NCBI GenBank assembly: GCA_035253585.1
Contig: DATFBY010000024.1
Span: 1 to 64,000, forward strand
DNA: 64,000 bases
Source: DATFBY01 sp035253585
GTDB lineage: Bacteria > Gemmatimonadota > Gemmatimonadetes > Gemmatimonadales > Gemmatimonadaceae
Direction of reading: 5' to 3'
Made by a program: the position numbers and the translations under genes
Shown: piece after piece, positions 1 through 7,814 of the stretch
Layout: each line of letters opens with the position of its first letter
Position numbering within the stretch: the stretch's first letter is position 1
Notes under the pieces: model-generated
Database searches by the model: none
What the model was told of the DNA's origin: nothing
The model's input: only the letters and a program-made list of their open reading frames with translations

Positions 1-80
1 GCCTTCATGCGGCGAACCTTGCCCTTCCCCGTGACGGAGAAGCGCTTCTTCGCGCCCTTGTGCGTCTTCATCTTCGGCAT
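1..80 (-). CDS. rpmI: 50S ribosomal protein L35 (partial, runs off left edge)
   Basis: Only the first 26 codons are in the window. They begin MPKMKTHKGAKKRF and continue to VRRMKA, the very basic start typical of bacterial L35, a small protein of the large ribosomal subunit. The start is the ATG at 80-78. The gene lies 12 bases downstream of infC on the same strand, which matches the conserved infC-rpmI-rplT operon. rplT would lie beyond base 1. Confidence 0.93.
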   Translation of the reverse strand, partial: MPKMKTHKGAKKRFSVTGKGKVRRMK

Positions 81-92
81 TGCATCGCCTCG

Positions 93-611
93 CTATTTCG
101 GCGTGAGAATCATCGTCATCGACTTGCCTTCCATCTTCGGCTCGCTCTCGATCTTCGCGACGTCGGCGAGATCGGCGGCGACCCGGTCGACCACGGCCTT
201 CCCCAGCTCGGGATGCGCGATCTGCCGCCCGCGGAACATGAGGGTCACCTTCACCTTGTTTCCTTCCCCGAGGAAGCGGCGTGCGTGACGCGTCTTCGTC
301 TGGAAGTCGTGCTCATCGATCCCCGGCCGGTATTTCACTTCTTTGAGGTGAATCACGTGCTGCTTTTTCTTGGCCTGCCGGGCCATCTTGGCCTGTTCGA
401 ACTTGAACTTGCCGTAGTCCATGATGCGGACGACCGGCGGGCGAGCCATTGGAGCGACCTCGACCAGGTCCAAACCCTGCGCCTCAGCGGCGGCCAGTGC
501 CGCGTCCAGATCGAGAATTCCCATCTGTGATCCGTCCGGCGCGATCACGCGCAGCGGGCTGATACGGATCTGTCGATTCACGCGAATGCGCTTCGTGGCG
601 TCTGTCTGAAT
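93..611 (-). CDS. infC: Translation initiation factor IF-3, with ATT start codon
   Basis: IF-3 binds the 30S subunit, checks start-codon and initiator-tRNA pairing, and prevents early subunit joining. The protein shows the family start RVNRQIRISPLRVI, the lysine-rich linker around AKKKQHVIHLKEVKYRPGIDEHD and the C-terminal domain ending MTMILTPK. I place the start at the ATT at 611-609. It lies 8 bases after a strong ribosome binding site (GGGGGAG) and gives 172 residues, the usual length. An in-frame ATG at 656 would give 187 residues but lies in the loop of a terminator-like hairpin. A rare start codon on infC is known in Escherichia coli, where it underlies autoregulation. Confidence 0.93.
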   Translation of the reverse strand: MQTDATKRIRVNRQIRISPLRVIAPDGSQMGILDLDAALAAAEAQGLDLVEVAPMARPPVVRIMDYGKFKFEQAKMARQAKKKQHVIHLKEVKYRPGIDEHDFQTKTRHARRFLGEGNKVKVTLMFRGRQIAHPELGKAVVDRVAADLADVAKIESEPKMEGKSMTMILTPK

Positions 612-639
612 TGCCAGTGCTCCCCCGATGTAAGAAACG

Positions 640-671
640 AAAAATCGCGGACCCATCTCCGGAGTCCGCGA
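640..671 (-). terminator. Candidate attenuator hairpin in the infC leader
   Basis: On the minus strand an 8-bp perfect stem (664-671 pairing with 645-652, TCGCGGAC/GTCCGCGA) encloses an 11-base loop and is followed at once by five T (644-640). This is an intrinsic terminator shape placed about 30 bases before the infC start. It cannot end an upstream gene, since the nearest lies over 250 bases away. In Firmicutes the infC-rpmI-rplT leader is controlled by an L20-responsive attenuator. The position here is alike, but I could not show an L20-binding structure. Confidence 0.6.
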
Positions 672-803
672 TGAACGACAACACCACCCGCGTCGGGCGG
701 GCGTGCGTTTCGATCTGAACTCCTACAGCACACGAGGCACTCGCATCGCGGCCGGAGGGTGAGGACGACGGCTGTCGCCCTGCTTAGCTCATTGTAAGAA
801 CCA

Positions 804-832
804 AAGTTAGGCGGCGCCGGGACTGTGGTCAA
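804..832 (-). promoter_or_regulatory. Candidate promoter for infC-rpmI
   Basis: The minus strand reads TTGACC (832-827), a 17-base spacer, then TAACTT (809-804). The -35 is close to consensus and the -10 is weak. The site would leave a leader of about 185 bases containing the candidate attenuator. The same -10 hexamer occurs in the candidate rpsU promoter. A GTTAGGC heptamer (806-812) overlaps the -10. Confidence 0.35.
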
Positions 833-864
833 TGCCTTACGTGCTCAACCCGCTGAAATACGCG

Positions 865-929
865 GGGTTACTCCCAAGTGCGGCGGCCGGTTACTTCGCT
901 GTTTTTAGCCGGTTACTCCCGCCGGTTAC
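865..929. repeat. Short CCGGTTAC repeat cluster after the hydrolase gene
   Basis: CCGGTTAC occurs at 887-894, 909-916 and 922-929, with a related GGGGTTACTCCC at 865-876. The last copy covers the stop codon of the metallo-hydrolase gene. The copies are unevenly spaced, and no clear stem plus T-tract is formed. Function unknown. Confidence 0.4.
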
Positions 930-1801
930 GGCGCTAGTGCGTGGGTTTTCCCGTCCCAAACCAGCGTGCCCCAAGACACGCTCGCATCGTGCTCGAAGCA
1001 GACCGCCCACCCCTCCTCCACCGCTTGTCGAAGAATCCGGCGCTTGCTCTCCAGAGTGACCAGCGGCTCCACGTCGTAGCCCATGATCCACGGGAGAGGG
1101 AGATGCGCGGACGTCGGCACCACGTCGGCAAGGAACAGCAGCTCGTTGCCGCCGGCCCCGATGAGCACACTCTGATGGTGCGGGACGTGACCTGGCGACG
1201 TGATCACTCGAATTCCCCGCACGATCTCGCGATCACCGTCCACCAGATCGAATAGCCCGGCCTCATGCAGGGGCACGAAATTTCGAGGGAAGTAGCTCCC
1301 CGACGTGCGCTCGTTGGTGTGCGTAGCGAACCGATATTCACCGCGCTGCACGACGTACCTGGCGCGCGGAAAGCTCGGACGTACGGCGCCACCGGCGTCC
1401 ACGAAGGTGTTGCCACCCGCGTGATCGAAGTGAAGGTGCGTGTTGATGACCAGCGCGACATCCTCGAGCGAGTGGCCGGCCGCGCGAACTCCGTCCTCGA
1501 GCTTGGTTCGCCCATCGGCGCCGGCGTTCTCAATGGCGTAGATGTCGTGGAACTTGGCGTCCTCCTTGTTCCCCGCCCCGCTGTCGATCAACACCAGACC
1601 GATGTCGTGCTCCACCAGCAGACATCGCATGCACATCGAGATACGATTTCGGTCGTCGGCGGGCATGCGTCGTTGCCAAAGCGTCTTGGGAACGACGCCG
1701 AACATCGCTCCGCCGTCCAACTTGATCGCGCCGGTTTGAATGGCATGGACGCGCCACGGGCCGACCTGCCGTGTTTCGACCAACGGCGAGCCATCGCTCA
1801 C
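926..1801 (-). CDS. Metallo-beta-lactamase-fold hydrolase (lactonase-like)
   Basis: This 291-residue protein carries the zinc-binding signature HLHFDH at about residues 122-127, an LIDSGAG strand before it, and later a SPGHVPHHQSV histidine and an LFLADVV aspartate. These complete a dinuclear zinc site. The layout resembles the AiiA/YtnP lactonase branch, but the substrate cannot be read from sequence. The start is the GTG at 1801, which overlaps the TGA of the upstream exonuclease as GTGA. The frame stays open upstream inside that gene, but the extra sequence is arginine-rich and looks like shadow. Coupled to the exonuclease gene in one transcript. Confidence 0.85.
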   Translation of the reverse strand: MSDGSPLVETRQVGPWRVHAIQTGAIKLDGGAMFGVVPKTLWQRRMPADDRNRISMCMRCLLVEHDIGLVLIDSGAGNKEDAKFHDIYAIENAGADGRTKLEDGVRAAGHSLEDVALVINTHLHFDHAGGNTFVDAGGAVRPSFPRARYVVQRGEYRFATHTNERTSGSYFPRNFVPLHEAGLFDLVDGDREIVRGIRVITSPGHVPHHQSVLIGAGGNELLFLADVVPTSAHLPLPWIMGYDVEPLVTLESKRRILRQAVEEGWAVCFEHDASVSWGTLVWDGKTHALAP

Positions 1802-2745
1802 GCCGTCGTGTCCTTGTCGATGGGCGTAGGGAGTCCGCTTCTCTTGCGGCGACGACGACGCCGGCCGATCGACGAGGCCATGAGCCGCTCGAGGTCGGCC
1901 CAACGCTCGCACGCGTGCGATCGGGCCTCGGCCAGAAGCCGCAGGAATACCTGGGCGGTGGCTGTCGCGTCGCCGCCAGCGCGGTGCCGGTTGCGAATCT
2001 CGACACCGTAGTGAAAGGCGAGCGAATCCAGTCGACGGCTGCGCAGCTGCGGGAGGACGCGGCGCGCGAGCCGGACGGTACACAGCCGTCTCCCCTGCAG
2101 CCGCCGCCCACTCGCGCGCGTCACCTCGGCCGACAGAAACCGCCAGTCGAACATCGCGTTGTGCGCCACGAACACGTGACCTTCAAGCACGGCGATCACT
2201 TGATCGCAGATGTCCCGAAAGGTTGGTGCGTGCCGGACCATCTCCCAACTGATGTTAGTGAGCCGAGTGATCATGGGCGGAATGGGACGCTCGGGGTTTA
2301 CGAGCGTCTCGAATCGATCGACGGTTTGTCCGTCGCGCACCACGATCGCGGCGACCTCGGTGATGCGGTCACCCGTCCACGGCCGGCCGCCCGTCGTCTC
2401 CACGTCGACCACCACGTACGAGAGTCGAGACAGCGAGTCAGGGTCTTCCTGCGGCGCAATGACGAGCGGCTCGAGCAGAGTGTGAACGTCGAGGGCAAGC
2501 TCGGCCGTCAGCAACCAGCGGCCGCTGTCGTCGCGCCCGATGCGCGGATGGCCGGCGAACAGCGCCGCCGCCATCTGCTCCGCGACGCGCGCCGGGGCAC
2601 CGGGCATCTGACAGACGTATTCGATGAGCGGGACGGCATCTGCCGGGCCTGATTCGAGAAACGTCAACGCACGCTGCGTGAGCAGCGTCTCAACCGGACG
2701 CGCCCTTATCCCACCAATCGTTCCGCCGCCCACTGTCACGCTCAC
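1798..2745 (-). CDS. DnaQ-type 3'-5' exonuclease (DEDDh family)
   Basis: A 315-residue protein with all three DEDDh exonuclease motifs: VDVETTG (113-119), HNAMFD ending at the aspartate near 200, and HRAGGDA (254-260) with the catalytic histidine and last aspartate. It is related to the epsilon proofreading subunit of DNA polymerase III and to stand-alone DnaQ-like exonucleases. The first 110 residues are an extension I do not recognise, and the C-terminus is very basic (RRRRRRKR). No helicase or UvrC-like domain follows. Whether it proofreads or acts in repair or RNA turnover is not decidable here. Confidence 0.85.
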   Translation of the reverse strand: MSVTVGGGTIGGIRARPVETLLTQRALTFLESGPADAVPLIEYVCQMPGAPARVAEQMAAALFAGHPRIGRDDSGRWLLTAELALDVHTLLEPLVIAPQEDPDSLSRLSYVVVDVETTGGRPWTGDRITEVAAIVVRDGQTVDRFETLVNPERPIPPMITRLTNISWEMVRHAPTFRDICDQVIAVLEGHVFVAHNAMFDWRFLSAEVTRASGRRLQGRRLCTVRLARRVLPQLRSRRLDSLAFHYGVEIRNRHRAGGDATATAQVFLRLLAEARSHACERWADLERLMASSIGRRRRRRKRSGLPTPIDKDTTA

Positions 2746-2758
2746 TTCCCTGCCTCAC

Positions 2759-3994
2759 TCACTCCCACGGGTCGTCTCGAACCAACGGGAGCGTCATGCA
2801 GCGGGGCCCGCCGCCTCCGCGCACGAGCTCGGCGCCCTCGAAGGTGATCACCGCTCGATCGCCCTCCTGAATCCGCTCTTGGCCGGTGAGAAAATTGACG
2901 GCGGTGATCGTCTTGAACCCCATCTTTTCCATCTCGCCCAGGGTCGCTTCATTGCGCGCGTAGGAAAGGACGACACCCGGACGGACCGCGGTGAAGTTGC
3001 ACCCCGACGCCCACTGCTCGCGCTCCTGTACGATGCGCCGTTCGCCGCCGCAGAAGATCGGCTCCATCGGTGCGCTCACCGCCTGGAGCGCGGCGAAGAT
3101 GTTCGGCATCTCGCGCATCTGGCTTTGACCTTGGCGGCGGTAGAGGATTGCCAGCCGCTCCGGCCCGACGAAGTGCGGCGGATAGACGACGCAAAGGTCC
3201 CGATCTACCTGCGTGAAGATCATGTCGAGGTGAATGGCGGTGTTCTCCTTCGGCATGACGACGACGATGACATCGGTGATCGAAGTTTCCGCGAACAGGT
3301 TGTCGGTGAGGTTGTCGATCGCCGCCGGGCTCGATCGCTCGCTGAAGCCTAACAACAAGGTGTCGGAGCGCAGCGGATGGACATCCCCGCCTTCCAGCGT
3401 GTAGTTGTGCCGGCGCTCGGCTGAGCCGTCGTAAAGGATCCCGCTGTTGCTGAGCAGTGGGTGATGGAGGAAGAGCGTCTTCATGATCAGCTCCTCCGAC
3501 CACCGGACGGCGAACCGCATCGAGCCGATCATGACGTGCTCGCCGATGACCATCGCCGTGTCGCGGGTGAAGAACAGGTTCGGAAGCGGGGGCAGCGCGT
3601 AGCCGTGCTCGTTCAGCGTCTTGGCCAGGGGCCCGGGCGCCTCCTCGTGTCCTTCCACCAACATGCGTACGAGCTCGGCGGGCGTTCGTTGCTCGATCTC
3701 CCGAGCCACTGGGCCCGAGCGAACGATGTCCATGGTCTCCTGGATGAGGAGCTGGCGGACCTCGTCGCAGGCCGCGATCTCGCCCAGGAGATCGGTCACC
3801 TGATGGACCTTGGAGAAGCGCTCTACGATGGCCAGGAAGCGCCGGTGCTCACGCTGGGCGTTCTCGGCGTCGATGATGTCGTCGTAGAGGAAGTCCTCGC
3901 GCGTGGACGGGGTGACGGCGAGGAGCTCGGGACCGGGGGTATGGACGAGGACGTCGCGGAGTCGACCGATCTCCGAGGTGACGCGGACTGACAT
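2759..3994 (-). CDS. arcA: Arginine deiminase
   Basis: Converts L-arginine to citrulline and ammonia, the first step of the arginine deiminase pathway. The 411-residue protein shows the guanidino-modifying enzyme landmarks: FTRDT, LEGGDVHPL, HLDMIFT with the catalytic histidine, GSGCNF-like GCNFTAVRPG, and the nucleophile in GGGGPRCMTLPL near the C-terminus. I chose the ATG at 3994 (MSVRVTSEIGRL), which matches family starts; a TTG at 4042 would add 16 unlikely residues. No ornithine carbamoyltransferase or carbamate kinase is adjacent. The gene diverges from rex, and the Rex operator lies about 70 bases upstream, so control by NADH/NAD ratio is plausible. Confidence 0.9.
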   Translation of the reverse strand: MSVRVTSEIGRLRDVLVHTPGPELLAVTPSTREDFLYDDIIDAENAQREHRRFLAIVERFSKVHQVTDLLGEIAACDEVRQLLIQETMDIVRSGPVAREIEQRTPAELVRMLVEGHEEAPGPLAKTLNEHGYALPPLPNLFFTRDTAMVIGEHVMIGSMRFAVRWSEELIMKTLFLHHPLLSNSGILYDGSAERRHNYTLEGGDVHPLRSDTLLLGFSERSSPAAIDNLTDNLFAETSITDVIVVVMPKENTAIHLDMIFTQVDRDLCVVYPPHFVGPERLAILYRRQGQSQMREMPNIFAALQAVSAPMEPIFCGGERRIVQEREQWASGCNFTAVRPGVVLSYARNEATLGEMEKMGFKTITAVNFLTGQERIQEGDRAVITFEGAELVRGGGGPRCMTLPLVRDDPWE

Positions 3995-4062
3995 ACCCGA
4001 AGATAAGCCACAACCCCCCGTAGAGTGAAGCGCGGCTGGCAAATACGGGCGTGGGCGTTTAC

Positions 4063-4082
4063 CTTGTGAAGAAATTCACAAG
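4063..4082. promoter_or_regulatory. Rex operator (ROP site)
   Basis: CTTGTGAA-GAAA-TTCACAAG is an 8-4-8 inverted repeat identical in its core to the well-known Rex consensus TTGTGAA-N4-TTCACAA. It sits just before rex and between rex and the divergent arginine deiminase gene, so it should give autoregulation of rex and perhaps control of the deiminase. It also argues that translation of rex starts downstream of it. Confidence 0.9.
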
Positions 4083-4095
4083 AACAGCGCCTCCC

Positions 4096-4719
4096 TTGAA
4101 GCGCATCGCCGATTCGACTGTCCGCCGCCTGTCCCTCTATCTCCGGTTCCTCGAAGAATTCGAGGCCCGAGGGCTAGCCACGATCTCGAGCGACGAGCTC
4201 GCGGCACGCGGCGGGACGACGTCGGCGCAGGTACGAAAGGACCTCTCCTTCTTCGGCTCCTTCGGGAAGCGAGGACTGGGCTACTCGGTCCCCGAGCTTG
4301 CTGGCCGGCTACGCGAGATCCTCGGTCTCGAGCGCGAATGGCGCATCGTGATCATTGGCGCCGGCAAGATCGGTGGGGCGCTGGCGCAGTATCGTGGCTT
4401 CCGCCAGCGCGGCTTCAAGATCGTCGCCGTCTACGACGTGAACACCCAGATCGTCGGCAAGAAGATAGACGGGTTCGTCGTGCGTCATCTCGATGATATC
4501 GAGAAAGATTCCGCCTCGGACCACCCCGACATCGCCGTGCTGGCGGTGCCCGCGCCGGCGGCGCAGCAGGTGGCGGAGCGCGTAGTGAGCGCGGGAATTC
4601 GCGCGATCATGAACTTCGCGCCCGTGCAGCTTCAGGTTCCGGAGAGTGTCGCGGTGAAGACGGTGAACATGGCGATGGAGCTCGAAGGACTCTCGTTCGC
4701 GCTGACGAATCGGGATTAG
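4096..4719 (+). CDS. rex: Redox-sensing transcriptional repressor Rex
   Basis: Rex senses the NADH/NAD+ ratio and represses fermentative and respiratory genes when NADH is low. The protein has an N-terminal winged helix (STVRRLSLYLRFLEE, then AQVRKDLSFFGSFGKRG), a Rossmann NAD-binding motif (IIGAGKIGGAL), and the C-terminal NFAPVQLQVP region. The frame is open from a GTG at 4051, but that start would place the operator inside the coding region. The TTG at 4096 aligns with normal Rex N-termini and gives 207 residues, so I prefer it, although no clear ribosome binding site precedes it. Confidence 0.9.
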   Translation: MKRIADSTVRRLSLYLRFLEEFEARGLATISSDELAARGGTTSAQVRKDLSFFGSFGKRGLGYSVPELAGRLREILGLEREWRIVIIGAGKIGGALAQYRGFRQRGFKIVAVYDVNTQIVGKKIDGFVVRHLDDIEKDSASDHPDIAVLAVPAPAAQQVAERVVSAGIRAIMNFAPVQLQVPESVAVKTVNMAMELEGLSFALTNRD

Positions 4720-4721
4720 GC

Positions 4722-4797
4722 GGGACTCGGCCATCGGGACTCGGGACTCGGCCATCAATCGAAGCGACTGCCATCGGCCATCCGCCATCGGCCATCC
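4722..4797. repeat. Direct repeats between rex and rsmA
   Basis: GGGACTCGGCCATC occurs at 4722-4735 and 4743-4756. GCCATCGGCCATCC is a perfect tandem duplication at 4770-4783 and 4784-4797. Related GCCGAGTGCCGAGGGCC text continues to about 4865. The 153-base gap separates two convergent genes and holds no gene. It could form complex hairpins, but there is no T-tract. Function unknown. Confidence 0.7.
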
Positions 4798-4872
4798 GGA
4801 ACCGCGGGTTCGGAAGTCGTTGGTCGTGTCGCTGCCGAGTGCCGAGGGCCGGGTCCCGATGGCCGAGTTCTG

Positions 4873-5670
4873 TTACTTCGCCCGTAGAAGTCGAACGAAC
4901 TCCTCCGGCGTCAGCACCTCCGGCCTCGCCGTTGGATCGATTCCGGCCCGCTTCAGAATTTCGTCAGCCTGGGCTGCGTCCACCTCCCATAGTTCTCGCA
5001 GTACGCGCTTCATCTGCTTGCGGCGCATCCCGAACGCTGCCTGCACGAGCGAGCGGAACGCCGCTTCCTCGTTAGGCGCGACCAGCGGAGCATCGAGCGG
5101 CGTCAGGCGGATCACTGCCGATTCGACCTTTGGCGGCGGCTGAAAGGCGCCCGGCGCGACACGAAAGAGGAGCTCCGATCGCGCCAACGACTGGACGTTT
5201 ACCGATAGAGCGCCGTACTCGGCCGAGCCAGGCGCGGCGGCGATCCGCTCGGCGACTTCCCGCTGAACGAGAAAGACTGCCTGACGAGGGCGCGGGCGCT
5301 CGAGCGCGCGGAAGAGAATGGGCGTCGTGATGTAGTACGGCACGTTCCCGACCAGCACGTAGTCGTCGCCGGCCAATGCGCCCAGATCGGTCTCCAGGAC
5401 ATCGCCCTCGACGATCGTCAGGCGCCGGTCCGCGGCGTAGCGCGCTCGCAGTGTCGACGCCAACGCGCGATCGATCTCGATGGCGATCACGCGGGCCGCG
5501 CGCGTGAGAAGCTGCTCCGTAAGGGCGCCCCGGCCCGGGCCGATCTCGACAACCGTGTCGGATGCCGATAGCCCAGCCGCGTCGGCGATCCGCGCCAAGA
5601 TGCGCGGATCGCTCAAAAAGTGTTGGCCGAACCGCTTCCGAACGGGAGGGTGCCGAGGGCGCTCACTCAC
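4873..5670 (-). CDS. rsmA: 16S rRNA adenine dimethyltransferase RsmA (KsgA)
   Basis: Dimethylates two adjacent adenines in the 3'-terminal helix of 16S rRNA using S-adenosylmethionine. The 265-residue protein has RFGQHFLSD at the start, the SAM motif EIGPGRGALT, and the catalytic loop as GNVPYYITTPI (usually NLPY; the V is a mild variant). The C-terminal helical domain is complete, ending LTPEEFVRLLRAK. It lies 9 bases after the phosphatase gene and is the last gene of the long minus-strand run starting at rpsU. It converges with rex. Confidence 0.95.
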   Translation of the reverse strand: MSERPRHPPVRKRFGQHFLSDPRILARIADAAGLSASDTVVEIGPGRGALTEQLLTRAARVIAIEIDRALASTLRARYAADRRLTIVEGDVLETDLGALAGDDYVLVGNVPYYITTPILFRALERPRPRQAVFLVQREVAERIAAAPGSAEYGALSVNVQSLARSELLFRVAPGAFQPPPKVESAVIRLTPLDAPLVAPNEEAAFRSLVQAAFGMRRKQMKRVLRELWEVDAAQADEILKRAGIDPTARPEVLTPEEFVRLLRAK

Positions 5671-5679
5671 CGCGAGCGG

Positions 5680-7272
5680 TCAGCTCTTGAGCACGACCAG
5701 CGTGAGATCGTCGCGCTGCGGCGCCGCCGCCGTGTGGTCGTTGAGTGCGAGCAGTACGGCTTCGAGAATCGCGCCTGGATGCTCACGGCGGTGCTCGCGC
5801 GCGACGTCGAGAACTCGCTGCTCTCCCAGTCGGATGCCGAAACGATTGCGCGCATCGCTCACGCCGTCGGTGAACAGAAGCACGACGTCTTCCCCGCTCT
5901 TCCACAAGCGCGTCATCGCCGACGGAGGGTGCTCGACCATGCCTAACGGCGGATCGAGCGCGGCAAGCCGGTCGATCTCCCCCGATCCCGTTATGACGTA
6001 CGCGTGCGGATGTCCGGTGTTGGCGTAGCGCAGCGTCCCCGCTTTGCGATCGATGATGGCGTAAAAGGTCGAGATGAACATCTCGGTGGTCGCCAGCTCC
6101 TCGCGGAGCGTCGCCAACAGCGCCGCCAGCATCTCGGCGGGGTCGCTGGCCGTCTGCGCGTGGATGGCCGACGCGCTCAGCGCCAATGCCATGATGAGCG
6201 CCGCTCGATACCCGTGGCTCGAGACGTCACCGATCATGACGCCGCTGCGCCCGGCACCGAGCCGGAATAGGTTGTAGAAATCTCCACCAACGCTCTCGGC
6301 CGGCACGACTCGCGCCGCGACTTGCGCTTCCGGCGCAACGATCTGAGTGCGCGGGAGGAGCTTCATCTGGAGATCGTGCGCCAGCTCGAGCTCGCGCAGG
6401 AGACGCTGTTGGTTGAGCGAGCTACGCACGAGCCGCGCGTTCTGGATGGCCGTCCCGATCTGTGTCGCAATGGCGGTGATCAACTTCTGATCGCCCGCGG
6501 TGAATGGCTGCTCGCTTCGCCGATCGGAGAGATTGACGACGCCCAGCGGCTCGGGCTCCTCGTTAGGCTTGGTCCACATGATCGGCACCGAGAGCATGGC
6601 GCCGCGCCGGATCGCGGCTTCCTGCGGACAGTTCTCGATGCTGTCGTCGGCGATCACCGCACGCCGCTCCCTGAAGACGCGCGCCGACACGCTGCAGCGA
6701 TCATCGAGGGCGATCGGCGGCACTTCGAGCGGACTCGCGCCGATCGTCGCCAGCGTCTGCAATGTGTCGGTCACGCGATCGTGCGCCAGGATCGATCCGC
6801 GGCGAGCGCCCACGGTTTCCGAGATCTCTCGCAGAATTGTCGCCGCTGCCTCCTCGAGTAAGACGGTGCGGCCCAGGATCTCGGTGATCGTGTAAAGGAG
6901 ATTGATCTCCTCGTAGCGCTCGGCCAGCTCGTTGGCCGCGTGCTCGACCTCGAGCTCGGACTGGAGATATTGAGTGACGACAGGGAGGAGGAAGCGGAGA
7001 AAACCTTCGAGGGATTGCTCGGTCTCGTCGCAGGGTCCGAGCGCGAGCCACGCTCGCTGAGGGCCGGGGATCGGTGCGACGCGTACTGGCCCGGCCGGCG
7101 ATTCGACAGTGGTTGGCGGTCCGCTGGAAAGTGGAGGGACCCACGCCGAGTCCATTCGAGGAGAGGGAGTCGGATCGAGCCGCACCGGGCCCGCATCCGT
7201 CAGCATCCACACGATGGCCGGGCACCGCGTCGCGTCGCGAAACGCACCGAGGACGTCCAGCAGCTCAGTCAT
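5680..7272 (-). CDS. GAF-domain SpoIIE-type serine phosphatase (RsbU/RsbP-like)
   Basis: A 530-residue protein in three parts: an N-terminal segment of about 110 residues without a recognised domain, a GAF sensor domain (about 125-290), and a C-terminal PP2C-like SpoIIE phosphatase domain. The last shows the metal-site motifs ESVGGDFYN, GDVSSHG, ANTGHPHAYV, LLFTDGVSDARN and QRDDLTLVV. Such enzymes dephosphorylate STAS anti-sigma antagonists in partner-switching systems. The two natural partners, a GHKL kinase and a STAS protein, are encoded directly upstream. The kinase gene overlaps this start by 8 bases. The GAF ligand is unknown. Confidence 0.9.
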   Translation of the reverse strand: MTELLDVLGAFRDATRCPAIVWMLTDAGPVRLDPTPSPRMDSAWVPPLSSGPPTTVESPAGPVRVAPIPGPQRAWLALGPCDETEQSLEGFLRFLLPVVTQYLQSELEVEHAANELAERYEEINLLYTITEILGRTVLLEEAAATILREISETVGARRGSILAHDRVTDTLQTLATIGASPLEVPPIALDDRCSVSARVFRERRAVIADDSIENCPQEAAIRRGAMLSVPIMWTKPNEEPEPLGVVNLSDRRSEQPFTAGDQKLITAIATQIGTAIQNARLVRSSLNQQRLLRELELAHDLQMKLLPRTQIVAPEAQVAARVVPAESVGGDFYNLFRLGAGRSGVMIGDVSSHGYRAALIMALALSASAIHAQTASDPAEMLAALLATLREELATTEMFISTFYAIIDRKAGTLRYANTGHPHAYVITGSGEIDRLAALDPPLGMVEHPPSAMTRLWKSGEDVVLLFTDGVSDARNRFGIRLGEQRVLDVAREHRREHPGAILEAVLLALNDHTAAAPQRDDLTLVVLKS

Positions 7273-7675
7273 GACGATGGAGCGTCATGCGAACGACGTT
7301 GCCGCCGTTGGTAAACGCTTCGACATGGTCCATGAGCCGCGACATCAGGAAGAGACCGCGGCCATCTTCGCGCTCGATGTGCTCGGCGTCGGTGGGATCG
7401 ATCAGGCAGGTCTCGAGATCGAACCCCTCTCCTTCATCGCGAACCTCGAGCATGATGCGATCGGCGTCGAGCTCGACGCGGACGTGCACGCGCTTGGCGG
7501 AGTCTTCTTTATTGCCGCGCAGGATCGCGTTGGACAGCGCTTCGGTGAGCGCGACCGGTACGTTCAGCGAGCAATAGCGCGAGTCGTAGCGCAGCTCCTC
7601 GCACTGCCGCGCGACCAATTCCACGACCCGCTCGATGTATGCGACATCGCTCGGAATGGCGAGCTGCAACGCCAT
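7265..7675 (-). CDS. GHKL anti-sigma-factor kinase (RsbW/SpoIIAB-like)
   Basis: A 136-residue single-domain histidine-kinase-like ATPase. It shows the N box (ALTEALSNAILRGNK), the G1 box (VRDEGEGFD) and the G2 box (GRGLFLMSRLMD). Proteins of this kind phosphorylate a STAS partner on serine and sequester a sigma factor. I start at the ATG at 7675 (MALQLAIPSDVAYIE); the frame continues to 7774 but the added part is arginine-rich and unlike the family. Flanked by the phosphatase and STAS genes, so the three form one partner-switching unit. No sigma factor gene is present nearby. Confidence 0.88.
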   Translation of the reverse strand: MALQLAIPSDVAYIERVVELVARQCEELRYDSRYCSLNVPVALTEALSNAILRGNKEDSAKRVHVRVELDADRIMLEVRDEGEGFDLETCLIDPTDAEHIEREDGRGLFLMSRLMDHVEAFTNGGNVVRMTLHRHD

Positions 7676-7814
7676 GCGTAGGCCGTCGAGCCTCGGCTCG
7701 GCATCATGGCCTACGCGATGGTGAGGAACACGCGGCGAGCGCGCCGCAGTCACGGCTCCCCGCCCAGTGCGCACGACTCCGCTGCGTTCGGCCGTGTGGT
7801 GGCGGCCAAGCGCA

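Noticed and set aside
656..656. ATG start for infC giving 187 residues
   Set aside because: It lies in the loop of a terminator-like hairpin and lacks a well-placed ribosome binding site; the ATT at 611 has both context and family length.
1265..2011. Long open frames on the strand opposite to the core genes
   Set aside because: GC-rich third positions keep antisense frames open; none shows a recognisable motif or a ribosome binding site.
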